NCBI GenBank assembly: GCA_903891095.1
Contig: CAITDI010000019.1
Location: 1-40,674, forward strand
Reading direction: 5' to 3'
Source: an uncultured bacterium
GTDB taxonomy: Bacteria > Planctomycetota > Phycisphaerae > Phycisphaerales > SM1A02
Length of the DNA stretch: 40,674 nucleotides
Shown in pieces: positions 7,877 to 16,087 of the stretch. Under the pieces are notes generated by a model. It saw nothing but the letters and a program-made list of their open reading frames with translations, ran no database searches and was not told the origin of the DNA. Positions within the stretch are counted from its first letter, which is position 1; each line of letters opens with the position of its first letter. Made by a program: the position numbers and the translations under genes.

Positions 7877-8644
7877 GTGAGACAGCTGCAGATCCCCACC
7901 GACCCCTGGAAGTGGTTCAAGAACCGCACGCTGCCGCTGCTGGTCGCGCTCATCGCGCTGATCGGGCTGCACCCGCTGCTGGTCGACGAGATGGGCAACA
8001 CGGGCCCGCTCTTTCCGCTGGCGATCGCGGCGATCCCGCTGCTCGGAATCGTGGTGCTCAACGGCTGGCGGCGCGCGGTGCCGATGCTCGCGATCTTCGC
8101 TGCGCTGGTGCTGCTCGCGACGCTGGTCTACGGCGCCAACTCCAACGAGATCGCCAAGAGCCCGCTCGAGCTGCTCGCGTTCGTGTACTACGCGTACTCG
8201 ATCGTCACGATCGGCAGCACGCTGCTCAAGAGCACGGCGGTGCTCGACGACCGCGTGTACGGCGGACTGACGGTGTTCCTGCTGACGGCGTGCATGTTCG
8301 CCACGCTGCACCGCCATGTGTCGGCGGTGGACCCGAACGCGTACTGGTCGTCGGTCGACGACAAGTCGATGCTGCTCGACTGGGACGACGCGCTGTACTT
8401 CTCGATGGCGTCGATCACGACCGTGGGCTTTGGCGACATCGTGCCGCGGTCGTCGTGGGCGCGCGCGGTGACGATGGTCGAGTGCGCGTCGGGCGTGTTC
8501 GTGACGGTGGTGTTCATCGCGCGGCTGGCGTCGGTGGCGCAGGGACAGGGGCAAGGACAGGGGCAAGGACAGGGGCAAGGACAGGGGCAAGGACAGGCGC
8601 AATCGCAAGCGCCGTCACAGCCCAAGCCGCACGCGCACGGATAG
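7877..8644 (+). CDS. Two-TM-pore type potassium channel protein
   Basis: 255 aa from a GTG start; this start places the N-terminal amphipathic segment directly after the promoter-like hexamer and avoids overlap with the divergent sulfatase. Five hydrophobic segments precede the pore: roughly residues 20-36, 43-60, 64-83, 92-115 and 125-140. The pore helix and selectivity filter are SITTVGFGDIVP, with the canonical TVGFG, followed by the last membrane helix. This is the Ion_trans_2 arrangement with extra N-terminal helices. There is no RCK/TrkA-N domain; the C-terminal tail is a Gly-Gln repeat and a Pro/His/Gln-rich end. Role: K+ conductance across the inner membrane. It converges with the YHYH gene. 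Confidence 0.88.
   Translation: MRQLQIPTDPWKWFKNRTLPLLVALIALIGLHPLLVDEMGNTGPLFPLAIAAIPLLGIVVLNGWRRAVPMLAIFAALVLLATLVYGANSNEIAKSPLELLAFVYYAYSIVTIGSTLLKSTAVLDDRVYGGLTVFLLTACMFATLHRHVSAVDPNAYWSSVDDKSMLLDWDDALYFSMASITTVGFGDIVPRSSWARAVTMVECASGVFVTVVFIARLASVAQGQGQGQGQGQGQGQGQGQAQSQAPSQPKPHAHG
8543..8602 (+). repeat. 5 x 12-nt tandem repeat coding for a Gly-Gln tail
   Basis: Four exact units GGACAGGGGCAA start at 8543, 8555, 8567 and 8579, plus one variant at 8591. They encode (GQ)n in the cytoplasmic tail of the channel. The exact identity of four copies points to recent expansion. Confidence 0.9.
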
Positions 8645-8665
8645 CGCGCGGACCGCAGCGAACTG

Positions 8666-11161
8666 CTAGAGGCACTGCCCCCACGCGCTGAGAAGGATCG
8701 CGAGGTCCGCGCCGCTCACCACGCCGTCGAGATTGAGGTCAGCCGTCGTGGTCGCGGTCGCCGGTCCCCATGCGCTGAGGAGCGCCGCGATGTCGCCGGC
8801 CTCGACCGAGCCGCTCGCGTTGAGGTCGTAGAGGCACGCGCATGGCGCGGCGAACAAGGTGCGCACGGCGAGCACGGGATATGTCGCGGACTGCAGTTCG
8901 TAGCTCGCGAGGCCTTGGTAGCCGCGGTTTGGTCCGCTTGCCGGCGGTACGGCGTTGTTCACGCCGAACTCGACGAGCCACGACGAAGTGAGCGTGCCCG
9001 ACTTGAGCGCGGTCGACGACCAGTACGCGGTCGGCGTGACCGCCGGGAACAGCGTGCGGTTGAGCGCGCTCTTCGCAGCGGCCGTCGTGGCCGCGGTCGC
9101 CTGCGTGATGTCGACGAGGGACTGCAGCTCCTTGACCGTCGGCAGGCGCCAGTCGGTGTAGCCCGCGGTCGCGAGCGACTCGGCGTACTGGATCGCACTG
9201 TTCCAGTTGAGCGCGGTCGCCGACGGAGCCTGCGCCCACATCAGGCCCGCGTCGAGATCGGTGATCGTGCCATCGAGGTTGTTGGCGTAGTTGTGGCTGA
9301 GCGTTGGCTTGGCGCCGCGCACGTAGCGCGCGTGGAATCGCGCGGTGCCGCCCGCGCTGACGGTCTCGCTCTTGGGATGCGGGCCGATGCCGCCGCCGGA
9401 GTTCGTGACCCACACGCGCGTGGCGTCGTTGGCGTAGAGGTCGTTGGTCCACCAGTACTGCGGCACGCTGGTGGCGGGATTCGCAAACACCGCGGGATCA
9501 AGCGCAGGATTGCGGTCGTGGTTGAGGATGCTGAACGCCTCCATCGGCGTCGGCAGTCGCCAGTCGGTGAAGCCGCCGAGGTTGAGCGCGGTCGCGCCGG
9601 CGACGGCGGTGTCCCAGGTCATCTCGCCGCTGTCGGTCTTCTGCCACATGAGGCCGGTCACGTTGTCGGTCACCGTGCCGTTGCCGTTGTCGGTGAACGA
9701 CGGCGGCCGCACGGTGTAGTCGGAATCCTCGCCAAAGACCGCGGTCGCGCTCACGGTCTGCCCCGTGTCGGGCACATGCGCGATGCTCTTGTTCGCCAGC
9801 TGGTACGGGTAGAAGCGCGTGGCGCTGGTGTAGCTCGGATTGGTCGTGCCGGTCGGGCCCTCCCAATGCTCGGCGATCGCGCGCGTGGTGCGGTTGATCG
9901 CGTAGCTCACGACGTAGTTCGTCGCGCCGATGCGGTAGGTCATGCTGAACGAATCGACCGTCGGCCTGCTGCTCGCGATGATCGCGGCGCCCGCGAGCGG
10001 CGTGCCCGCGGGCGCGATGGTGAACGCACTCGGCTGCGGGTCGACCTGTCCGCCAAAGTTGACGACGGTGCCGTGGAACGCGTTCATGAGATACGGGTTC
10101 TGCGGGCCCGTCGCGGCGCTGCCGATCGCGTGATAGTGGTAGCCCCACGAGCCGTGGCTGTGTCCGCCGTCGGCATCAAGCGCGAGCCGCGGCGTGCCGT
10201 CGGGTTCGGTGTAGCCGTAGATCGGATAGCCGTCGAGCGCCCACGCGACGGGCTTGCCCACGCCGAGCACCGACTGCAGGTGCACGGGCGCGATGTGATA
10301 GTGGTAGTCGTCGCCGCGCCCGCAGTGGCCGCCGTAGACATCGAGCTCGCCGATCGCGTACGAGAACTGCCCCGTGTTGTTGCGCGGATTGAAGATCGGG
10401 ATGCCGTTGGCCGCGAGCGCGACGGCGCCGCGCTGGAAGTTGCCGCCCGTGAGCGGGATCGGCGACGCGGCGGGCACGGCGACGAGCGGGATCTTCCACA
10501 CGTTGGGCTGGCCGAAGCCGAGCGACGCCGAGCTCGGCTCGGGATTGACGACGTTGCCAAAGTACGCCGTGGGCACGGGGATCTGCTGCTGCCACGAGGT
10601 GATGCCGACCATGATGCTCGGCATGAGCGCGGGGTTCGGCATCGAGTCGCCCTCGACGTAGAACGAGTTCGCATCCCAGTAGAAGCGCACATCGGGCTTG
10701 AACGGCGCGAACGACGCGACCATCGTGGCGCCCGCGCCAGGCGGCGTGCTGCACGACGCGGCGGGCGCCTGCATCGAGCGCGCGGCGAACTCGCCGTTGA
10801 TCGCGCGGATCTCCGCGGTTCGGCGCGCGACATAGGCGCGGTCGTCGGCGGAGAGGGTCCACTCGGCGAGTCTCAGCAGGCCGCCGTCGGCCAGACCAGC
10901 GTCGTCGTTCGCATCATGGTCCTTGGCGATCGTCACGAAGCCGTCGACGCACGCGAGGTACGAGCCGCGCCAGGTGCGGCCGGTCTTGGCGACGGTCCAG
11001 ACGCGCGGCGCGTCGACCGCTGTCGCTGGCGTAGGCGCAAGGCCTTCGCCATGCAGACCCGCAGCGTCGGGCGGATGGGCATGCGCGGTCGGAACGTACG
11101 CGACCGATGCACAGAGAAGCGCGAGTATGACGCGGATGCCGCGGGTGGGAAGTTCGGTCAT
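8666..11161 (-). CDS. Secreted YHYH / DUF1566 / dockerin-like protein
   Basis: 831 aa from the ATG at 11159-11161, preceded by GAGG 8 bases upstream and starting a signal peptide (to about A29, TAHAH). The central part has a YHYH domain: GRGDDYHYHIAP, then GYPIYGYTEPDG, then HSHGSWGYHYHA. Two DUF1566 (Lcl C-terminal-like) domains follow, each with DG/NGT(V/I)TD...GLMW and TDWRLPT motifs. The C-terminus is a paired EF-hand dockerin-like module ending ADLAILLSAWGQCL. YHYH and DUF1566 domains have no firmly known activity; they occur in secreted or surface proteins. The combination suggests a surface or matrix protein (inference). An extended -10 (TGCTACGTT, 11186-11194 on this strand) lies upstream. 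Confidence 0.88.
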   Translation of the reverse strand: MTELPTRGIRVILALLCASVAYVPTAHAHPPDAAGLHGEGLAPTPATAVDAPRVWTVAKTGRTWRGSYLACVDGFVTIAKDHDANDDAGLADGGLLRLAEWTLSADDRAYVARRTAEIRAINGEFAARSMQAPAASCSTPPGAGATMVASFAPFKPDVRFYWDANSFYVEGDSMPNPALMPSIMVGITSWQQQIPVPTAYFGNVVNPEPSSASLGFGQPNVWKIPLVAVPAASPIPLTGGNFQRGAVALAANGIPIFNPRNNTGQFSYAIGELDVYGGHCGRGDDYHYHIAPVHLQSVLGVGKPVAWALDGYPIYGYTEPDGTPRLALDADGGHSHGSWGYHYHAIGSAATGPQNPYLMNAFHGTVVNFGGQVDPQPSAFTIAPAGTPLAGAAIIASSRPTVDSFSMTYRIGATNYVVSYAINRTTRAIAEHWEGPTGTTNPSYTSATRFYPYQLANKSIAHVPDTGQTVSATAVFGEDSDYTVRPPSFTDNGNGTVTDNVTGLMWQKTDSGEMTWDTAVAGATALNLGGFTDWRLPTPMEAFSILNHDRNPALDPAVFANPATSVPQYWWTNDLYANDATRVWVTNSGGGIGPHPKSETVSAGGTARFHARYVRGAKPTLSHNYANNLDGTITDLDAGLMWAQAPSATALNWNSAIQYAESLATAGYTDWRLPTVKELQSLVDITQATAATTAAAKSALNRTLFPAVTPTAYWSSTALKSGTLTSSWLVEFGVNNAVPPASGPNRGYQGLASYELQSATYPVLAVRTLFAAPCACLYDLNASGSVEAGDIAALLSAWGPATATTTADLNLDGVVSGADLAILLSAWGQCL

Positions 11162-11185
11162 GGTTGGCGCCTCAGTCGGCGACCC

Positions 11186-11194
11186 AACGTAGCA
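11186..11194 (-). promoter_or_regulatory. Extended -10 (TGC-TACGTT) of the YHYH gene
   Basis: On the minus strand TGCTACGTT lies 24 bases before the ATG. Unlike the leaderless candidates this gene has a leader with a Shine-Dalgarno GAGG. Confidence 0.45.
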
Positions 11195-11366
11195 CTGCCT
11201 CTGCATGATGCGGGCAATCAAATCGATTCGGCGGAATCGGAGAGCGTCACGCGTCCGATACCGCCCCTCCATCAGGGAGGCGCTGCGGGATCGTGACCTC
11301 GGCAGCAGGCACGCGTCGAGAGGCACCAGCCGACGACGCCCGCACTGCCTGCGCCGAGTGCTCGAC

Positions 11367-11375
11367 TGCTACCCT
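11367..11375 (+). promoter_or_regulatory. Extended -10 (TGC-TACCCT) of the PKS operon
   Basis: TGC followed by TACCCT (11370-11375), 16 bases before the chosen ATG at 11392. It would give a leader of about 9-10 bases. It helps decide the start, since an upstream ATG at 11293 would lie before the promoter. Confidence 0.4.
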
Positions 11376-11391
11376 TGCCGTCGCGAATCCC

Positions 11392-12096
11392 ATGCGCACC
11401 CGCGTCCGCGTACCAGAACTCATGGACGACCCCGCGCTCGACGCGGCGGCGCACGATCACGCGCTCGCGGGGCTTGCGCGGCTGAATGCGTGGTCACGCA
11501 GCCATCGTCTGCTCTGGAGCGGCATCGCGCGACAGGCGCGCGCGGTGAACGCGACGGGCCGCGCGCTACGCGTGGTCGACATCGCGACCGGTTCGGCCGA
11601 TGCGCCCGTCGCGATGGCCGCGCGGGCGCGACGCGAGGGGCTGCGCATCGACTGGACGCTGTGCGACGCGAGCTCGCACGCGCTCGAGGTCGCCGCGGAA
11701 CGCGCGCATGCAGCAGGCGTCGTGGCGACGACGCTCGAGGCCAACGCGGTCGCCGCGCCGCTTCCATGCGAGGGCGATGTCGTGATCTGCTCGCTCTTCC
11801 TGCATCACTGCGACCCGGACGACGCCACGCGCGTGCTGGCGCACATGGCCGCTGCGGCCACACGCGCGGTCGGGGTCACCGACCTCGACCGCACGCGCCA
11901 GGGGCTGGCGCTCGCGTGGATCGGGTCGCGGGCGCTGAGCCGTTCGCCCATCGTGCACTTCGACGCGCTCGCGAGCGTGCGTGCGGCGTTCACGCGCGAC
12001 GAGATCGCGGCGATCGCGCGTGCGGCGGGACTCGCGGAAGTTTCCGTGCGGGCCGCGTGGCCCGCACGCTGGACGCTGTGGTGGAGCCGCGCATGA
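11392..12096 (+). CDS. Class I SAM-dependent methyltransferase of the type III PKS operon
   Basis: 234 aa from the ATG at 11392. An in-frame ATG at 11293 is possible but would add a non-conserved-looking tail that spans the likely promoter. SAM-binding motif I is VVDIATGSADAP (61-72); an acidic residue follows the second strand (DWTLCDAS), and a post-motif strand VVICSLFLHHC is typical of UbiE-like small-molecule methyltransferases. It overlaps the next gene by the ATGA tetranucleotide, so translation is coupled. By analogy with bacterial type III PKS clusters (for example Streptomyces srsABC, which makes methylated phenolic lipids), it probably methylates the alkylresorcinol, alkylpyrone or quinone product; the substrate is inference. 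Confidence 0.85.
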   Translation: MRTRVRVPELMDDPALDAAAHDHALAGLARLNAWSRSHRLLWSGIARQARAVNATGRALRVVDIATGSADAPVAMAARARREGLRIDWTLCDASSHALEVAAERAHAAGVVATTLEANAVAAPLPCEGDVVICSLFLHHCDPDDATRVLAHMAAAATRAVGVTDLDRTRQGLALAWIGSRALSRSPIVHFDALASVRAAFTRDEIAAIARAAGLAEVSVRAAWPARWTLWWSRA

Positions 12097-13226
12097 CGGA
12101 CGCCATCAGCGACACCCCGCGCGACCTCGCGCATCGCGACATCATCGTGATCGGCGCGGGACCGGCCGGATCGTGCGCGGCGATCGCGGCTGCGCGCGCG
12201 GGCGCGCGCGTGATGCTCGTCGAACGCGCGGCGATGCCGCGTGCGAAGGTCTGCGGATGCTGCCTCGCCGCATCGGGTGTCGCGGCGCTTGAGCAGGCGG
12301 GCGCGGCCGAGGTGCTTGCGGGCGCCGTGCCGCTGCGCGCCATCCGCGTGACCAGCGGCGCGCGCGCGATGACCCTGCGGCGCGAGGCAGGCGTTGCGAT
12401 CGCGCGCGAGACGCTCGACGCGCGCCTGGCGGATTTCGCGCGGCGCGCTGGCGTCGAAGTGCGGCTCGAGACCTCTGCCCGCGTCGCCGCGGACCGCGCC
12501 GTGCGGCTGACGCACGGCGAGCGCACCGAGCTGTTGCGCGCCCGGACCGTCATCGTCGCCGATGGCCTGCAGGGCGGCGCGCTCGACGATGTGCCGGGAT
12601 TCGAGTGGAGCATCGCCCGGCGCAGCGCGATGGGCTTTGGCGCGGTGCTTCCGCCTGCTGCGCTCGAGTGCCCGATCGGCGAGATCGCGATGCATGTCGG
12701 CCGCGACGGATACATCGGCGTCGTCCGCCTTGCGTCGGGGGAGCTCGATGTCGCGGCGGCCGTGCGGCCCTCGGCGCTCAAGCGCGCGGGGAGCGTCGCC
12801 GCGTGCGCGCGCGAGCTCCTTGCGGGCGTTCCGCACGACGCGCGCGCGATCGACGGCGCGCGCTGGCGCGGCACGCCGCAGCTCACGCGCACCCGCGCCC
12901 GGCTTGCGGACCGCGGGATTCTGGTCGCGGGCGACGCGGGCGGCTACATCGAGCCGTTCACTGGCGAAGGCATGTCGTGGGCGATCGCGACGGGACTGGC
13001 CGCGGGCACGCTTGCGGCGCGCGACGCCGACGCGCACCTCGACGCCCATCTCGCGTGGCCGCGCATGCACGCGGCGCTCGTCGCGCGGCCAAAGTGGCGC
13101 TGCAGCGTGATCGCCGCGGTGCTGCGAAGTCCCGCGCTCGTGCGCGCCGCCCTCGCGATCGGTTCGCGCGCGCCGAGGCCATTCGAAGAGCTCGCCGCGC
13201 GGCTCGAGGGAGCGGCGACGCGATGA
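12093..13226 (+). CDS. FAD-dependent oxidoreductase, geranylgeranyl reductase/FixC-like
   Basis: 377 aa. The Rossmann motif GAGPAG (21-26) binds FAD, with the ribose-binding Glu in VMLVERA. A downstream FAD motif GDAGGYIEPFTGEGM is near residues 280-294. The size and the GD-x-G-x-x-x-P-x-x-GEG block match the geranylgeranyl-reductase/p-hydroxybenzoate hydroxylase superfamily. In PKS operons such flavoproteins hydroxylate or reduce the lipid product; which one applies cannot be told here. It overlaps both neighbours by ATGA (start 12093, end 13226), the mark of a tightly coupled three-gene operon. Confidence 0.87.
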   Translation: MTDAISDTPRDLAHRDIIVIGAGPAGSCAAIAAARAGARVMLVERAAMPRAKVCGCCLAASGVAALEQAGAAEVLAGAVPLRAIRVTSGARAMTLRREAGVAIARETLDARLADFARRAGVEVRLETSARVAADRAVRLTHGERTELLRARTVIVADGLQGGALDDVPGFEWSIARRSAMGFGAVLPPAALECPIGEIAMHVGRDGYIGVVRLASGELDVAAAVRPSALKRAGSVAACARELLAGVPHDARAIDGARWRGTPQLTRTRARLADRGILVAGDAGGYIEPFTGEGMSWAIATGLAAGTLAARDADAHLDAHLAWPRMHAALVARPKWRCSVIAAVLRSPALVRAALAIGSRAPRPFEELAARLEGAATR

Positions 13227-14284
13227 GCTCGAACACGGCCCGCATCGTGTCGATCGGAACGGCGACTCCGTCCGCGCGCCTCCCGCGCGACGCGTGGCTC
13301 ACGCTCGCGGGGCAGATCGCGCCATCCGACGTCAGCCGTGCGCTGCTCGCGCGCCTGGCCGATCGCAGCGAGATCGACGGGCGCGCGGCGGCGGCCGTGG
13401 ATCCGCCGCTCTACTCCGCGGGCACCGTCCCGGGAACCGCCGCGCGCATGCAGCTCTGGTCGCGCACGGCGCGCGCGATGGCCCACGACGCCTGCGCCGC
13501 GGCCATCGCCGATGCGCAGATCGAGCCGCGCGCGATCACGCATGTCGTCACTGCGTCGTGCACGGGATTCGAATCGCCAGGCGTCGATGCCCACCTGATC
13601 GAATCGCTCGGGCTCGCGCGCGGCGTTGCCCGCACGAACATCGGGTTCATGGGCTGCCACGCCGCGGTGAACGCGCTCGCGGCGGCGCGCAACGCGGCGA
13701 TCGCGGATCCAGCCGCGCAGGTCCTCGTCTGCTGCGCGGAGGTCTGCTCGGCGCACTTTCACCACTCGGCGCGCGTCGACCAGCTCGTCGCCAACACGCT
13801 CTTTGGCGACGGAGCCGCGGCGGCGATCGTGCGCGGCGGCGCGCACGGCCACGATGACGCAGCGCCCGCGCTCGCCGCGACGCATTCGGTGCTGCTCGCG
13901 GATACCGCAGACGAGATGCGCTGGACGATCGGGGACCACGGCTTCGAGATGACGCTGGGCGCGCGCGTGCCCGACGTGCTCCGCGCCGAGGTCGGCGCGT
14001 GGGTCGCGTCCTCGCTCGCGACGCACGGGCTCGCGATCGGCGACGTCGGCGCGTGGGCGATCCATCCCGGTGGTCCGCGCGTGATCGACTCGGTGGTCGC
14101 ATCCCTCGGCATCCCCGCGGAGGCGGGTGACGCCAGCCGCGCGGTGCTCCGCGCCCACGGAAACATGTCGAGCGCGACGCTGCTCTTCATCCTCGATCGG
14201 CTGCGGAAATCGCGCGCGCCGCGGCCATGGGTCGGGCTCGCGTTCGGGCCGGGCCTCGTCGGCGAGATGGTGCTGGTGCGCTGA
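13223..14284 (+). CDS. Type III polyketide synthase (chalcone/stilbene synthase family)
   Basis: 353 aa, the normal family length. The catalytic triad is visible: C145 in GFMGCHAAVN, H281 in AWAIHPGGPR, and N314 in RAHGNMSSATL. The FGDGAAAAIV block and the C-terminal GLAFGPGL loop (the GFGPG motif of the family) are present. The enzyme condenses malonyl-CoA units on a starter acyl-CoA and cyclises the chain. With a fatty starter, an alkylresorcinol or alkylpyrone would be made, then methylated and oxidised by the two preceding gene products (inference). It starts inside the previous gene with ATGA overlap and converges with the Nudix gene; no terminator is visible in the 8-base gap. Confidence 0.93.
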   Translation: MSSNTARIVSIGTATPSARLPRDAWLTLAGQIAPSDVSRALLARLADRSEIDGRAAAAVDPPLYSAGTVPGTAARMQLWSRTARAMAHDACAAAIADAQIEPRAITHVVTASCTGFESPGVDAHLIESLGLARGVARTNIGFMGCHAAVNALAAARNAAIADPAAQVLVCCAEVCSAHFHHSARVDQLVANTLFGDGAAAAIVRGGAHGHDDAAPALAATHSVLLADTADEMRWTIGDHGFEMTLGARVPDVLRAEVGAWVASSLATHGLAIGDVGAWAIHPGGPRVIDSVVASLGIPAEAGDASRAVLRAHGNMSSATLLFILDRLRKSRAPRPWVGLAFGPGLVGEMVLVR

Positions 14285-14292
14285 CGCGCGCC

Positions 14293-14745
14293 TCACACCT
14301 CGCGCAGCGCCGTGCGGCAGTACCACTTGACCGCGTCGCTCATCGGCGGCGTGAGCGCGTCGAGCTCGGCGTCGCTGCACCAGCGGATCGCGTGATGCTC
14401 CTCGGCGGCGAGCGTGGTGGTCCCCCGCTTCACGCGGGCGAAGTAGATCATCCCGATGTGCTCGTGCGTGTCGCTGATGCGGTGGATGTCGAGGAACCGC
14501 GGCGCGATGAGCGCACGCGTGCCGGGGCCCGTCGTCGGCGGACGGTCGCCGATCAGCTCGATGTCGAGGCCGCTCTCCTCGCGCGCCTCGCGCAGCGCGG
14601 CCTGCTCGGGATCCTCGTCGAGCTCGATGTGCCCGCCGATCGGCAGCCACTTGTCGAGCTTGCGGTGATGGATCACGAGCACCCTGCCTTCATGCACGAT
14701 GAAGATGGCGACGGTGAAATCGATGAGGTCGTGAATGTGCGGCAT
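14293..14745 (-). CDS. Nudix hydrolase
   Basis: 150 aa. The Nudix box runs from G38 to L60 and fits GX5EX7REUXEEXGU: G38, E44, R52-E53, E56-E57, G59. The preceding segment DKWLPIGGHIE is typical of small nucleotide-diphosphate or sugar-nucleotide Nudix enzymes. It hydrolyses a nucleoside diphosphate linked to another moiety; the substrate is not predictable. The start at 14745 has no Shine-Dalgarno sequence; TACGCT lies 10 bases upstream on this strand. Its start is 41 bases from the stop of the dockerin esterase on the same strand. Confidence 0.9.
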   Translation of the reverse strand: MPHIHDLIDFTVAIFIVHEGRVLVIHHRKLDKWLPIGGHIELDEDPEQAALREAREESGLDIELIGDRPPTTGPGTRALIAPRFLDIHRISDTHEHIGMIYFARVKRGTTTLAAEEHHAIRWCSDAELDALTPPMSDAVKWYCRTALREV

Positions 14746-14755
14746 GGAGACCGAC

Positions 14756-14761
14756 AGCGTA
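14756..14761 (-). promoter_or_regulatory. Candidate -10 box of the Nudix gene
   Basis: TACGCT on the minus strand, 10 bases before the ATG, predicts a leader of only 3-4 bases. Confidence 0.35.
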
Positions 14762-14786
14762 AACGCTCGCGGCCGCGCGCACCGCG

Positions 14787-15905
14787 TCAGCCGACCGTGC
14801 CCCACGCGTTGAGCACCGCCGCGAGATCGCCGCCGCCGACCGTGCCGTCGCCGTCGACATCCTCGGGGCCGTGGCCTTCGCCCCACTCGTTGAGGATGCG
14901 CGCGAGATCGATCGCGTCGACCTCGCCGCTGCAGTCGATGTCGGCCGCGAGCGGGCAGTGCGCGGCGAGCGAGGCGTTGTAGAAGTCCCAGTTCGCCTGA
15001 CCGAGCGCGTTGAGCACGAGCTGCGGCGAGTGGCCGAGCCCCGGAATCACCGTGAAAGAGTGCGGAATCCCCAGCTTGCCCAGATGCGCGTCGAACTGCT
15101 GGTTCATCGGCAGCAGCGAGTCGAGGTCGCCGAGGGCCATGCGCACATGCGTCTGCGCGGCGAGCACAGCGGACGCGCGGTCGGCGACGATCGTCCACGG
15201 ATGCTGCGCGAGGAAATACGCGGGATCGCTGCCCCACACCTGCGCGTAGATCTGCTTGCGCAGCGCGGGCGGCGTGGTCGAGTTGTCGGGCGCAGTGAGG
15301 AAGTCGAGCTGGATCGGACCCGCGCCGAGCATCGACACTCCGCAGAAGAGGTCGGGCCTGCGGAATCCGAGCCGACCCGCGCCCTGCCCGCCCATGCTGA
15401 AACCGTCGACGATGCGGCCGCTGCGGCGCGCGATGGTCCTGAACGTCGCGTCGATGTGCGGGATGAGGTCGTCGAGCACGACGGACTCCATCGGCACCGT
15501 GCCGTTCTTCGAGTCGCACCACATGCTGTACTGCATGCCGTTGGGAAACACGACGAGCATCGGCGGGATGCGGCCCTGCGCCATCGCGGTGCCGAAGAAG
15601 TTCGCAAGCGACGGGATGCCGACCGTGCCGTCGCCCGATCCGTGCAGCCAGTAGAGCACGGGAAACCGCGCGGTCGGGTTCGCCTCGTACTGCGGCGGAA
15701 CATAGGCGTGGAAGCTGACCGTCGCGCCCGCCGCGGCGCTGTGGAACGTGAGGTACTGCACGCCAGGCGCGCTCACCGGCGCAGTGACCCACTGCGCGCG
15801 CGCGGCGGACGCCGAGAACACCGCAAAGGACGCGAGCACGAAGGCCTGGAAAGCGCGGAGGATGGAACGGTTCGATCTCATAGCGGTAGTCGGGGTCTTC
15901 GTCAT
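14787..15905 (-). CDS. Secreted alpha/beta-hydrolase esterase with dockerin-like C-terminus
   Basis: 372 aa. The ATG at 15905 is chosen because AAGG lies about 8 bases upstream; an ATG eight codons later (15881) lacks any such site. The signal peptide ends at ARAQ (about residue 38). The fold matches the esterase D/feruloyl esterase (PF00756-like) family: LHGSGDG oxyanion region, nucleophile S170 in GFSMGG, acid D260 or D262 in GDLD, and H292 in PGLGHSPQ. Residues about 318-372 form two EF-hand-like loops with DL..(I/V)LN.WG ends, a dockerin-like pair. Likely a secreted carboxylesterase acting on acylated polysaccharide or small esters (inference). Confidence 0.9.
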   Translation of the reverse strand: MTKTPTTAMRSNRSILRAFQAFVLASFAVFSASAARAQWVTAPVSAPGVQYLTFHSAAAGATVSFHAYVPPQYEANPTARFPVLYWLHGSGDGTVGIPSLANFFGTAMAQGRIPPMLVVFPNGMQYSMWCDSKNGTVPMESVVLDDLIPHIDATFRTIARRSGRIVDGFSMGGQGAGRLGFRRPDLFCGVSMLGAGPIQLDFLTAPDNSTTPPALRKQIYAQVWGSDPAYFLAQHPWTIVADRASAVLAAQTHVRMALGDLDSLLPMNQQFDAHLGKLGIPHSFTVIPGLGHSPQLVLNALGQANWDFYNASLAAHCPLAADIDCSGEVDAIDLARILNEWGEGHGPEDVDGDGTVGGGDLAAVLNAWGTVG

Positions 15906-16074
15906 CGCACACCTTCGCGGCGGACAGTGAATCATGCGAGCGAATCCGCAGTGCTGCAAGCCGATCCGAGCCGTTCCGAGCGGATCGCCTCGAAGTCGGA
16001 GGCGAATCCCTCGCGGCATCGCTCCAACGGCGGGACCCGTGCGATGTTGCATGCGAACCGCCACGCCCATCCGT

Positions 16075-16080
16075 TAGGAT
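16075..16080 (+). promoter_or_regulatory. Candidate -10 box giving a leaderless mRNA (transglutaminase-like gene)
   Basis: TAGGAT is followed by 7 bases and the ATG at 16088. There is no Shine-Dalgarno sequence. The divergent spacer 15906-16074 holds no gene. Confidence 0.5.
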
Positions 16081-16087
16081 CGCCCGA

